A DNA stretch of 64,000 nucleotides from Nemertoderma westbladi (GCA_032718475.1 JAUCBJ010001037.1:1-64000); one strand, 5' to 3'. Numbered from the stretch's first letter, positions 27,401 to 36,929 are shown. Numbers and translations are program-made. Notes: generated from the sequence alone by a model not told the origin.

Positions 27401-27616
27401 TTTTCTAATTCCCAAACTATTAATTTCAGTTTTGTTAGCCGCTTTTAAATTTAAATATGGGGGAATTTTTTTCATATTTGTGGAAGCATAACTTAGAGGT
27501 AAACAACTTGCCTCGCTACCACTATCAGCTAAACATTCTCCTACTGGTACGACGGTTATATATATCGAGTTTACTCCACCGTCAACCGCCTTGCCGTTGG
27601 AGTTTTTTAGTTTCCC
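24410..27616 (-). CDS. pol: Ty3/Gypsy Pol: protease, RT, RNase H, integrase
   Basis: The frame is open from the Gag frameshift site (27616) to a stop at 24410. The first ATG is at 27475, but the protease active site LADSGSE lies upstream of it, so translation must enter by frameshifting from Gag. Counted from that ATG, the order is GADF of the protease near residue 54, RT from about 165 with FSKLDLTAAY and YLDD near 304, and RNase H from about 450 (LATDAS) to NVVADALSR near 565. The integrase has its HHCC zinc site at about 640-680 and the DDE core with HIDIVGPL, ISDRGTQF and NGAIERWHR. No stop or missing catalytic residue is evident. The protein should cleave the polyprotein, copy the RNA and integrate the DNA. 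It has about 1070 codons from the shift site. Confidence 0.93.
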   Translation of the reverse strand, partial: GKLKNSNGKAVDGGVNSIYITVVPVGECLADSGSEASCLPLSYASTNMKKIPPYLNLKAANKTEINSLGIRKINFKIPELNNSEYSWEFYVCDVSQPILGADFLKHNQLLVDCVNDRIIPLSWVKAPSGKWNANHNKKTNKHTNPEPSVQRITVENPVYYDKVLDILNNHPELFTPIDVKEPVKHNIEHNILTKGPPAYSKPRRLFGSRLDIAKETFKKWEEQGVCYRGESEYATPLHMAPQPNSTSTPWRACGDFRCLNAQTIPDQYPMPNLNDLTSNLHGCTIFSKLDLTAAYTQIPIAKVDQPKAAVVTPFGLFIFKRMPYGLRNASKTFQRLMDSVLQDTPYTWVYLDDVLVSSKSCEEHLKHLKSVLSKLAEFGLKLKPEKCKFFCTGVKFVGVWISADGIKPLPEQIDAISKFERPVTTKSLKRFLGMCGFYHKFVPHFSGTATPLTDMTRVKGKNNAKLEWTEKSIDAFNKLKEALRNSVTLAFPRSNTKLELATDASDVAAGAVLHQVAVNNVKEPVAFFSAKFTATESRKSTFDRELLSVYMALKHFKWLMGTDFEIKTDHKSLVYALNMKNPTPQQARWLSYISEFDCNISHVSGSLNVVADALSRSTAAVTVEFDKTLAESQARDTDLINYLQKTSLPTMKFRIGDSSIWCDARNKYLRPYVPTTMRCQIFKQLHELAHTGNKATLKLISDKYIWPGIRKDVQKWCKECVRCQQCKVIRHTKAPVGTIPTTGRFQTIHIDIVGPLPPSKGNQYIVTMIDRFTRWPEAVPTSRIDAEIVAKALIKTWITRFGVPRELISDRGTQFESQVWSEVMKLLGIQRSRTTSYHPQCNGAIERWHRTLKNALRTHTEKTQTWSDSLPLIMLGLRSSLANDEGYSPTQLVYGGTVDLPQQYFIPTNSERDIDNLPKFMEDLMKSVNSFAIPERKHNKPSYIPASMDSVKQVWLRKERRKSSLSDRYTGPYKIQERDNKTVTIEINGKLQKVSIDRTKPAFIANQDTEINDFTAKLLPSKTKSNILTNDCNKFLRNSSQNIPSQTRSGRVYNKVNFNLNKNEIFSI

Positions 27617-28698
27617 GACTGCTGGTTGTTTGAATTATCCGGTTTATCCCAAGAACACTTAGAGGGATCACCGCACTTCCTAGACTCTCTTCCAAATCGC
27701 CAATGGAACCAACAGAATCGTCCCTCGGGGTCAAACGATCCATATCTAGATTGCGAACGATTTCTGTTTCGGTTGTCGGACCAAAACGGAGATTTCCCAC
27801 TTCTACTGCGATTCCGATCTCGTCCCTCGCGTGAAAACGAACGTGAACGATTGTATTGAGGCTTGATACTTGCTTGTAAAGCATTAACAGCCACAGTTAA
27901 TTGTAATATTTGATCTGCGATCGCTCTTTCCCAGTCGGGTTTTACTGGACTTTCCGGCATTTTATCAACACTACCGGAAGTGGATAATTGGTTAACCGAA
28001 TTCCATGGTGTAGATCCAGTCATTTGTTCCATCATCCGATCCGCAATTTCCGCGATTTTGTCATTGGGTATACCATCGACAGAAACCAAGGCTAAACGTA
28101 CCGGCTCCGGAAGTATTTCCAGAAATCGTAGACGTACTAAGTTTTCGTTATTAGGCGCCAAACGCTCTAGTTGCCTAAGAGCAACGGACGGCTTTCTATC
28201 GCCCAACTGTTGATCCTTTAATAGTTTCTTTAATCGTCTATCGGCGCTGTCATCCGCATAATTAATTACCGAATTTTTTATGACGTGGAATGTATCAGTC
28301 ACATTTGCTCCACTGTCGAATATCACGTTTGTCGGGAGAACGCGAAGTAAACTGTTCTTCATAACGGTCTCCGGAGAACCTTCTAAGATTTGTTCTATTT
28401 GATCGAACCAAACTCGCGTATCCTTCTCGTAAAACACCGGGAGTTTAATCGTTTGTGGAACTCGCGTTTCGTTTGTAGTCAAAGGTGTTGTAGGAAAGTT
28501 TCCCATAACAGCACCCGCTAGTTGCGTATGTTGAAGGTGGTTATAGGCCAACTGTACGGCGTTTTGGTTTTCGCCCCTCAACTGTGTCTCGATTTCCGCC
28601 CTTGTTGCTGGCATAGTGAAATTGGGGTCATTTTGGTAGAGAACTTCTAAAATGAGTTCAAGAGTTTTCTTATTTAAACTATGAATATCTAACGGCAT
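27607..28698 (-). CDS. gag: Ty3/Gypsy Gag
   Basis: 363 codons from an ATG that is the first long frame after the leader. The middle is a helical capsid-like region. The C-terminal part is rich in Arg/Ser, followed by a modified knuckle, FCWFHWRFG...RKCGDPSKCSW, of the non-CCHC form seen in CsRN1-type elements. It should form the particle and bind the element RNA. It stops at 27607-27609, one codon after a slippery heptamer. The downstream Pol frame is -1 relative to Gag. Confidence 0.88.
   Translation of the reverse strand: MPLDIHSLNKKTLELILEVLYQNDPNFTMPATRAEIETQLRGENQNAVQLAYNHLQHTQLAGAVMGNFPTTPLTTNETRVPQTIKLPVFYEKDTRVWFDQIEQILEGSPETVMKNSLLRVLPTNVIFDSGANVTDTFHVIKNSVINYADDSADRRLKKLLKDQQLGDRKPSVALRQLERLAPNNENLVRLRFLEILPEPVRLALVSVDGIPNDKIAEIADRMMEQMTGSTPWNSVNQLSTSGSVDKMPESPVKPDWERAIADQILQLTVAVNALQASIKPQYNRSRSFSREGRDRNRSRSGKSPFWSDNRNRNRSQSRYGSFDPEGRFCWFHWRFGRESRKCGDPSKCSWDKPDNSNNQQSGN
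27610..27616 (-). promoter_or_regulatory. -1 ribosomal frameshift site GGGAAAC
   Basis: The minus strand reads G GGA AAC in the Gag frame, directly followed by the Gag stop TAA. This fits the X XXY YYZ rule for -1 slippage. The -1 frame (GGG AAA CTA) continues open into the protease and Pol. I did not find a clear downstream pseudoknot by eye. Confidence 0.8.
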
Positions 28699-28853
28699 CG
28701 TGATTGGATTTACGCGTGGCCGAATGGTAGGCCTACTACTTTATGAAGTGTACCTTGATTACAGTACTTTCTGTACCGGGTATCCTAAACGTAGTTAGCT
28801 TGAATTCTGTAATGATGTTAACGTAAGTCTGACAGTCACGATTCTTGATTTAA

Positions 28854-28872
28854 GATCTCGTCTGGGTCACCA
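28854..28872 (-). other. primer-binding site, tRNA-Trp-like
   Basis: The minus strand reads TGGTGACCCAGACGAGATC two bases after the 5' LTR. As I recall the 3' end of animal tRNA-Trp, its complement would differ at only about two positions. The position is right for a minus-strand DNA primer site. Confidence 0.7.
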
Positions 28873-28874
28873 TT

Positions 28875-29077
28875 TGTAATCTTCCCCAATCCCGCTGTCG
28901 GCAGTTAATAAGAATATAATATACATAAATGCATTTTAGTCGACTATATTAATATCAACAATTAATCTCTATAATACTGCAGTATGTCATTCCAAATACA
29001 ACACCGTACCGGTACCACTCCTACAGTCCTACACTGTACAATATAAATTCTTACTACAGATAATAATTCTTACTACA
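28875..29077 (-). repeat. 5' LTR of the Ty3/Gypsy element
   Basis: 203 bp, the same as the 3' LTR by eye. It would carry the element's promoter. The leader between it and the Gag ATG is about 176 nt and has no long ORF. Confidence 0.93.
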
Positions 29078-29408
29078 TCCGTACTCACTAATAATCCTAC
29101 TAGATCCGTACTCACTAATAGTCCTACTAGATCCGTACCCACTAATAATCCTACTAGATCCGTACTCACTAATAATCCTACTAGATCCGTACTCACTAAT
29201 AATCCTACTAGATCCGTACCCACTAATAATCCTACTAGATCCGTACTCACTAATAGTCCTACTAGATCCGTACTCACTAATAATCCTACTAGATCCGTAC
29301 TCACTAATAGTCCTAATAATCCTACTATATCCGTACTCACTAATAATCCTACTAGATCCGTACTCACTAATAATCCTACTAGATCCGTACTCACTAATAA
29401 TCCTACTA
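29078..29408. repeat. array A, block between the two insertions
   Basis: About twelve 27-bp units lie between the Ty3/Gypsy element and LINE copy 2. One irregular unit near 29312-29330 carries an internal deletion. Confidence 0.95.
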
Positions 29409-31600
29409 CTATGCTACTACTACTACTACTATGATCGGCATGCTGCATTGCAGCTGCAATTTTAAGAATGCTGTGCCGGCTTGTCAACAAAATTGCACCG
29501 CCACAACTCCCTATCACCCATGACATTTGCTAGATCATCCGCATCTTTAAGGCCAGTGTCCTTTAAGATGCGTCTCAAGAAAGTCATGGGCTGTCCACCA
29601 TGCTTATTCACTCCATGAGGCTGCCAAAGTACAAGATTATGCACTGGCTGGTCCTCACGGCGAAAGCAATGTCCTGCAAAGCGGAGGCGATTTTGTTCTA
29701 GTGTCAAGCTTGGGGGAACCAATGAAACACCTCCAATGTTATATAGTGTCTGGTTGGAGATGTGTGCATTGTACTTGACACAATGAACCCGGCGTAGCAT
29801 TCTTGTGAATGTGCCATCCAGAGATTTGGTGTCCTCAGCAGTTAGAGCCCAGCATGGACTCCCGTAGAGGAGTACTGGAACTACTGCTGCTCTAAATAAT
29901 CGGACCTTAAGTTTCCGATTAATTCTCGGTGACTTCCAAATCCTGGAAAGCCTATTCAAGGCTGCCCATGCCTTTCCCTTACGTATTCGAAGGTCCTCAC
30001 CTGACTTCCGGATCCATGATCCCAGGTAACAGAAGTCGTCCACATGCTCAAGCATACCATCCTTTGAGCTTATGCTCTTCCGATCAGAGACTTGCTGAGG
30101 ACTTTCAAAGTTAACTGTTAGAATTTTGGTCTTTCTGGAGTTAATAAAAAGACCAACACTAGAAGCAGCATGTTCTAATGAGCTGAGGAGCCGTTGGGCT
30201 CCCTCTAATGATTCTGATAGTACTCCTAAGTCATCAGCAAAGTCTAGATCAGTTAGGTACTTGGCAGGATTTCCTCGACTTCTGGAGCCAGTAGGTGGAG
30301 TTATCATCACCCCATCATCATTATAATGATCTAAGGACATGCGTAGAACATAGTCAACCACAATAATGAACAAGAATGGTGCAAGTGTGTCTCCTTGGAG
30401 GACGCCCCATAACACTTCAAATGGTTCTGTGTCACCATCAACAGTAGACACAAATGTTGTCGAACCATCGTATACTGATCTGATTGCTGCAATAATTTCA
30501 TCAGGAATCCCATATAATGAAAGTATGCTGAACATACGTGAGCGAGAGACTGAATCAAAGGCCTTGAAGAAGTCAACAAAGATAACAGCCAGATGCCTGT
30601 CTTTCTTTTTTGATAACTCTTCAATTATCCTTCTAAGTGCCAAAATGGGCTCCATGGTCCCACGACCTTTACGGAACCCATTCTGATTTCCACGGAGCAG
30701 TCTCTCAATGGGATCCCTGATGCGATTTAATACAATCCTATTGTATAGCTTTGCAGCAATCGAGATCAATGAGATTCCCCGAAAAGAACCATAGAGTGTT
30801 AGGTTGCCCTTCTTGGGAACTGGCACCAACTTATTTGTTTTCATTTCTTGTGGGACTCTTGTAGTTCGGTACATGTCTACTATGATGGGATAGATGAGCT
30901 TTAAACACTCAGGTATTTTAAAGACCTCAGGGGGAACACCATCTACTCCACTGGCACGATTGGTCTTAATGCTCTTTGCAGCAGCCTTCACTTCTGCAAA
31001 GGAGATATCGCCAATGGGAATATCTCGGAGTACAGACTCAGACACTTTTACTTCTATAAAGTTATCAGGCAATACCCTGTCATTATTGAGGAGCTTTTCA
31101 AAGTGGGCTTTCCAACCATTGAGGCGATCGGCTGGTGATTCAGCCTTAACCTTGGTGGTTGGTTGGCTTTTCCGCCCAGTAAGCAGATTGATCGATTTCC
31201 ATGCCTGGGATGATTGCCTGCTGTCGTCAGCATCATTGATGGCATCAACCTGTTGGTTTATTAGCTCCTGTAGATTAGCAGAGTACTGCCTGTTCAGGGA
31301 CCTAGATGCAGCCTTAACTGCATTCTTGGCCGCTGTAGTCTGTTTGAGTCGGGACTCTTTCTGCGCCTTATGAAGATCATTTCGGCACTTCTGAATTTTG
31401 TTGTCAGTCCAGGGGGCCCTTTTCCTGTTTCGAGGGTATACAGGAACTGTTTCTGCAGCTGCTAACTTAACTGCTTCTGTAAAGGCAGTATAGCCCTCAC
31501 AGTGATCTGCCGCCTCAGAGGCAAGAGCCTCATACCTGTTGCACAGCTGTAGTGTGAAGCTGGATCTCACACTTGGCTGTTGCAACAGAGAGGACCAGTC
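29409..31600 (-). mobile_element. APE-type LINE, copy 2, 5'-truncated in array A
   Basis: A 2.2-kb copy of the LINE at 2175-5090, inserted in array A on the minus strand. The 14-bp word TAATAATCCTACTA stands at both ends (29395-29408 and 31601-31614). The satellite phase shows it is a true duplication, not continuation. The element begins in the linker between endonuclease and RT (DWSSLLQQPS) and ends in a (TAG)n tail, CTACTACTAC on the plus strand. It therefore has no endonuclease and is a dead-on-arrival copy made by target-primed reverse transcription. Confidence 0.93.
29462..31600 (-). pseudogene. LINE reverse transcriptase, endonuclease missing
   Basis: About 712 codons remain open without a break: linker, RT (FRKGRGTMEP, VDFFKAFDS, VLQGDTLAP, DLDFADD) and C-terminal segment through ANVMGDRELW to a stop at 29462. 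Copy 1 has three lesions in this same stretch, so this one is the better-preserved sequence. The frame runs in from the upstream satellite without a stop, giving an apparent 1278-codon satellite-RT fusion. There is no start codon of its own at the element's edge. The open frame implies a young insertion rather than a working gene. Confidence 0.85.
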
Positions 31601-33320
31601 TAATAATCCTACTAGATCCGTACTCACTAATAATCCTACTAGACTCACTAATAATCCTACTAGATCCGTACTCACTAATAGTCCTACTAGATCCGTACTC
31701 ACAAATAATCCTACTAGATCCGTACTCACTAATAATCCTACTAGATCCGTACTCACTAATAATCCTACTAGATCCGTACTCACTAATAATCCTACTAGAC
31801 TCACTAATAATCCTACTAGATCCGTACTCACTAATAATCCTACTAGATCCGTACTGACTAATAATCCTACTAGATCCGTACTCACTAATAGTCCTACTAG
31901 ATCCGTACTCACTAATAGTCCTACTAGATCCGTACTCACCAATAATCCTACTAGATCCGTACTCACTAATAGTCCTACTAGATCCGTACTCACTAATAGT
32001 GCTACTAGATCCGTACTCACTAATAGTCCTACTAGATCCGTACTCACTAATAATCCTACTAGATCCGTACTCACTAATAATCCTACTAGATCCGTACTCA
32101 CTAATAATCTTACTAGATCCGTACTCACTAATAATCCTACTAGATCCGTATTCACTAATAATCCTACTAGATCCGTACTCACTAATAATCCTACTAGACT
32201 CACTAATAATCCTACTAGATCCGTACCCACTAATAATCCTACTAGATCCGTACTCACTAATAGTCCTACTAGATCCGTACTCACTAATAATCCTACTAGA
32301 TCCGTAATCACTAATAGTCCTACTAGATCCGTACTCACTAATAATCCTACTAGATCCGTACTCACTAATAGTCCTACTAGATCCGTACTCACTAATAGTC
32401 CTACTAGATCCGTACTCACCAATAATCCTACTAGATCCGTACTCACTAATAGTCCTACTAGATCCGTACTCACTAATAGTCCTACTAGATCCGCACTCAC
32501 TAATAATCCTACTAGATCCGTACTCATTAATAATCCTACTAGATCCGTACTCACTAATAATCCTACTAGATCCGTACTCACTAATAATCCTACTAGATCC
32601 GTACTCACTAATAATCCTACTAGACTCACTAATAATCCTACTAGATCCGTACTCACTAATAATCCTACTAGACTCACTAATAATCCTACTAGATCCGTAC
32701 TCACTAATAATCCTACTAGATCCGTACTCACTAATAATCCTACTAGATCCGTACTCACTAATAGTCCAACTAGATCCGTACTCACTAATAGTCCTACTAG
32801 ATCCGTACTCACCAATAATCCTACTAGATCCGTACTCACTAATAATCCTACTAGATCCGTACTCACTAATAGTCCTACTAGATCCGTACTCACTAATAAT
32901 CCTACTAGATCCGTACTCACTAATAATCCTACTAGATCCGTACTCACTAATAATCCTACTAGATCCGTACTCACTAATAGTCCTACTAGATCCGTACTCA
33001 CTAATAATCCTACTAGATCCGTACTCACTAATAATCCTACTAGATCCGTACTCACTAATAATCCTACTAGATCCGTACTCACCAATAGTCCTACTAGATC
33101 CGTACTCACTAATAATCCTACTAGATCCGTACTCACTAATAATCCTACTAGATCCGTACTCACTAATAATCCTACTAGATCCGTACTCACTAATAATTCT
33201 ACTAGATCCGTACTCACCAATAGTCCTACTAGATCCGTACTCATTAATAATCCTACTAGATCCGTACTCACTAATAATCCTACTAGATCCGTACTCACTA
33301 ATAATCCTACTAGATCCGTA
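31601..33320. repeat. array A, right block
   Basis: The 27-bp unit and its 21-bp variant again. The right edge is TAGATCCGTA at about 33320. Beyond it, a partial related word, ATCCGTACTCACTCACGG, appears at 33338-33355. Confidence 0.95.
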
Positions 33321-33483
33321 GTCTTGCTATATCATATCCGTACTCACTCACGGATCTTACAAAATACTTTCATGGATTGGATACACATGTTACAAGATAA
33401 GTACTTATCTGACGGTAAAAGTACTACTTAGTACATCAGCCTCGGTGGATAATAGGCAATAATAGGGATCGAGCATCGATGGA
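33321..33483. other. right flank of array A
   Basis: The minus strand reads ...AAGATCC followed by GTGAGTGAGTACGGAT and about 20 bp later enters the repeats, whose minus-strand unit starts GTGAGTACGGATC. The flank may hold the sequence from which the unit arose. I cannot show a minus-strand exon: the only open frame (about 33353-33428) is short and has no known motif. Confidence 0.4.
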
Positions 33484-33508
33484 GGGGGGGGGGGGGGGGG
33501 GGGGGGGG
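33484..33508. repeat. poly-G run
   Basis: About 25 G in a row. It may form a G-quadruplex and is prone to length error. Confidence 0.9.
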
Positions 33509-33787
33509 ATTCTGGTTATAGTTCGATTCTAAACATATGCATTAGCTCAGAATCCTATTAGCCATTTATTACCCTTTGTATACTCTCCGCAGGAATTCGA
33601 AACGGATTAAATTAGCAAAGAGATGATGAGATATTCATAGGAACGCTATTGGGGGTATTCTGGCAATCGGATAGATTAGATTGGGATCCAGTGGTGTGCA
33701 AACTCTCGAGGCCCGATACTTACACCCCCCCAAACCGCCCACATCCAACCAACCCAGCACTGCGGCGGCTGGCACACCCGCCGTGTA

Positions 33788-34696
33788 ATGGCGTCCCCTT
33801 ATACTATAAATACCGGGGATGAGACTGGCATTTCGTCAAACCGGATCGCTTCCCCAATAAACATGAATTACAATTCCGGTAAACTTTTTGTTACTACGAT
33901 GCATCGACGCGCTCTTTGGTTAGCTGTCTGCGTCGCTATACTATTAAGCTTTCTACTTAGCGTTACCTTTACCTGTATTTATTTCGCCACTCAACTCAAC
34001 TGGAGGGATTTTAACTCTAACTTAGCCGCGGTTAATAGTAACTATATGTGCTCGTCTGTCGTATGCGGTCTGGATGTCACGGCCAAAGAGCTCGCCGTGT
34101 GCTGCCCTGACGCGAAACGCGCTACACTTCGGGAATTATTGCTACCTGAAATCGGGAAATTAATAGCCGTCGCTGATGACTCATCAACAGTAGCCAATCG
34201 GCGTCTAGAACGTAAAGAGACCGCAGGTATTAAACCGTTGGCGCATCTTATCGGAATAGTCCCGTTACACAATAAACGTAATGTAGAACAGATGGTGATG
34301 ATTAACCCTTGGGAAACATCTAACGGTCTGGCCACGCTCGACGGATTCATTTACCACAGCGGTCGTCTCATAGTAACAGTCCCTGGTTACTATAGGATAT
34401 ACAGTCAGGTGACTGTCATCGACGATTCCCATGGCAACAGGACTGGCGTGTTCCGTCACGTGACTGTAAAAGTAAGCGGTTCGGGTTCCGAAACCGATCT
34501 GCTTAAAAACGAAGAAACTCTGAAACGCGTTCATCACGAAACCCCCGTGGTACATACGAGTTTCCATAGCGGGATTTTTAAATTATTCCATTCCGACAGT
34601 TTCGCTGTTAAAGTATCAACCAACTATGTGCGACATTTGTCTTTAGAACAATCGCAGTGCTACTTCGGTGCCGTTTTTGAGAGAGAATTATCATAA
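33788..34696 (+). CDS. TNF-superfamily ligand, type II membrane protein
   Basis: 302 codons, ATG to TAA, with no intron. The N-terminal cytoplasmic part is about 42 residues. A single membrane segment at about 43-66 (LWLAVCVAILLSFLLSV) follows the basic HRR, so the C-terminus faces outside. A stalk with five Cys (88, 93, 105, 106 and nearby) comes next, then a TNF homology domain at about 149-299. That domain has the strand motifs KPLAHLIG, LDGFIYHSGRLIV, PGYYRIYSQV, SGIFKLFHSD, and the terminal YFGAVFE that replaces the usual FFG. Such ligands act as trimers on TNF receptors. The ERKETAG region before the domain could be a shedding site, but no clear furin motif is seen. Closest subfamily unknown. 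The lack of introns could mean a single-exon gene or a young retrocopy; the intact frame argues it is used. Confidence 0.85.
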   Translation: MASPYTINTGDETGISSNRIASPINMNYNSGKLFVTTMHRRALWLAVCVAILLSFLLSVTFTCIYFATQLNWRDFNSNLAAVNSNYMCSSVVCGLDVTAKELAVCCPDAKRATLRELLLPEIGKLIAVADDSSTVANRRLERKETAGIKPLAHLIGIVPLHNKRNVEQMVMINPWETSNGLATLDGFIYHSGRLIVTVPGYYRIYSQVTVIDDSHGNRTGVFRHVTVKVSGSGSETDLLKNEETLKRVHHETPVVHTSFHSGIFKLFHSDSFAVKVSTNYVRHLSLEQSQCYFGAVFERELS

Positions 34697-36284
34697 TTAA
34701 TTATCTCATGATTTAAATCTTTCGCTGTTATTATTTTTAATTATTTCCTGTTGGCTACTAACTAACTATATACCTTCGGGTAGGGCAATATGTTTGCTTG
34801 TATAGGGTAATTAATTTTATTGGTGTAATTGTAAGTAATTTATTCTACGTTATTTCTTTTAAATAGCTATTACATTTATCAATTAAATTATGGAATTATG
34901 AGATCAATTTATTGTGACTTAATTTAATGTTAAAGTTTAAATGAATTGCCGAACAAATCTGAAGTCTAAAATATACAAAATCCCGTTTTCTTGCTCTTCC
35001 TTTATTGTTTTGGTTTGAAAAACTCAGCAATTTAAACATTTTCTTTCCGTATTTATATTGTATTCGTTATTTTTTATAATGAATTAATTAATTAATTAAT
35101 ATATATAGTAGGTTGGCTAATATTTTCTTGCTTGCGAACAATGGTTTATTGAATCTTCGGCAGTGAGTCCCGGTAGATTAATAGTAAGGGAAGGGTTGTA
35201 GTTGTAGTTAATTGCTGAGTCAATTAATTAATTAATTAATTAACTAAATGTGAGCACATCCTTAATTATTAGTTGGGTACAAATGGTGGGTAAATCAGTC
35301 GTGGGATCGCTATATTTATTGAATAAATATTTTCAAATTATTTCATATTAAAATTTTGTCAATCCATTGTATTTTTTTCTTTAAGTAGCGTTATTTGCAT
35401 CCTGTTAAATTCTTACAACTATATTAGTTATAAATATGTTTCATTATTTTTTTTCGTTAATTTCAATATGAAAAATAGTACTATAGTGCAGATGTCCTGT
35501 TAGACATATTGTCTATATAAACTATTTTAATTCTGTTGTGAAATAAAGTCTGTAAAGTACATCTATAATATAATTTTAATTAAAAAAAATTAAATTAAAT
35601 TTAATCTTTCCCAGGTTAGGTTGTATTTAATCAATTATAGATTTGTAAAATAAATTACATCTGCCAGATTAACATTTTCAAGGAAACTAAAGTTAATTCT
35701 AAAATAAATTCGTAGTAGTTTTAATACTATCGTTTTTAGTTAAAGTATTTTTGTTTCATTGTTCATGTGATTTAATATCTGCAGAACAAGTGCCACTAGT
35801 TTGTACTTTACAGTGATGTCGTTACATAATGTACAGCTCACCCTACTTTACACTACACAGGTAAATTTATCGATTGATCTATTTATTGTGCAATTTTTTA
35901 CTAAACTGAATAAAACAAATATCTTCTAATAATATTTTATCTTTTGATTTCTCATCTTCTTTGCGACAAAAATTTTCTTGCGGATTAATTAACAGGTTTT
36001 ATTGACTCGAATGGGTCTACTAAAATTACCAGGTCCCACGGGGGCATTGTTCGGAAATAATGGGAGGTCGGGAAGCTATTATCCAGATATTTTTTATCAA
36101 AAGTAATGGTTTCTGGTAAATTCCTGTTGTTAGAGTGATTCACCATTACGTAATTGTTGCAACCTATAAGGCACTAAATGTCTCAGTGGAAAGATATCGT
36201 AAAACGACATTATATAGGACTTCATTACGATATATGAGATCGCCCTGAGCCCCTTCAACTTTGTAAATACAGTAACTCCAACCT
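34697..36284. other. AT-rich 3' flank of the TNF-like gene
   Basis: No coding pattern. It contains (TTAA)n-type runs at 35077-35100 and 35221-35243 and several AATAAA words, for example near 35541, that could serve as polyadenylation signals. I cannot choose one. Confidence 0.4.
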
Positions 36285-36420
36285 TGGCATAGCGGTATCA
36301 TTAATATCCTTGAATTCACATCTCTCCGGAGGTCGTGTATTTAATCACCGCTAGGGCAGTTTTTGTTTCAGCTTGAATGATTTAAGGGACTAGGCAGGAC
36401 TCATCTCCGCCCGGCAAAAT
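36285..36420 (+). repeat. tRNA-derived SINE-like relic
   Basis: CTTGGCATAGCGG resembles an A box. About 45 bp later GGAGGTCGTGTATTTAATCA resembles a diverged GGTTCGAATC B box, followed by CACCGCTAGGGCAG closing the tRNA-like part. It is too diverged to be a tRNA gene. Confidence 0.45.
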
Positions 36421-36465
36421 TTTAGCTAGAGTACCAGTTTCCTTTGGGGAAGTATAGTTCTGAGA

Positions 36466-36488
36466 GGGGGGGGGGGGGGGGGGGGGGG
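36466..36488. repeat. poly-G run
   Basis: About 23 G in a row, followed by GGGGGAGTGTGGGAGTGGG-type DNA. Possible quadruplex, prone to length error. Confidence 0.9.
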
Positions 36489-36929
36489 CAATGGAAATAA
36501 GTCATCAGGGGGGAGTGTGGGAGTGGGAAATCCCTCCCCCAATGTTGTATTTGGTGGGTCTAAACAACCCATCCAGTGGTGTTAGTTAATTCAGTTCGCA
36601 AGAACCGTTTATATTTAAACGTTTCTTTGAGATTTTACTGTAAAAACATCGAAATAAAAATGGTAATACCTCACAACTTCCCTGCCACGCACTTAGTATT
36701 TTATTTTCGATATATACTCACTCGTTAACTATCACAGGAAATACGGCCTTTCTCTCCATTTGTATGCTAACGACACACGGTTGTACATAATCATCTAAGA
36801 ATTTCAATGAAGGACCATTTTGTTTAAAAGAATACAGATAAAACCGAGAAAATCGTGACCAAGTTGCCCCCATCAAAGTATTGGGAATGATTTTATATCT
36901 AACAGTTATCATGCACGCAATATAGGTTT

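Larger units (their letters stand above)
24177..29077 (-). mobile_element. Ty3/Gypsy LTR retrotransposon, complete
   Basis: A complete 4.9-kb element sits on the minus strand inside array A. Two 203-bp LTRs (24177-24379 and 28875-29077) start TG and end CA and look identical. The target duplication TCCGT is at 24172-24176 and 29078-29082. The primer-binding site is at 28854-28872 and the polypurine tract at 24380-24390. Gag and Pol are both open. Protein features (modified Gag Cys/His knuckle, the NVVADALSR end of RNase H, an integrase of the IDIVGPLPPS type) and the tRNA-Trp-like primer site fit the CsRN1/Kabuki group; that group placement is from memory. No envelope gene is present. All parts needed for autonomous transposition appear intact. 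Confidence 0.93.

Noticed and set aside
31539-33431. Plus-strand 630-codon ORF joining LINE antisense and array A
   Set aside because: The first part is antisense to the LINE linker and the rest is repeat.
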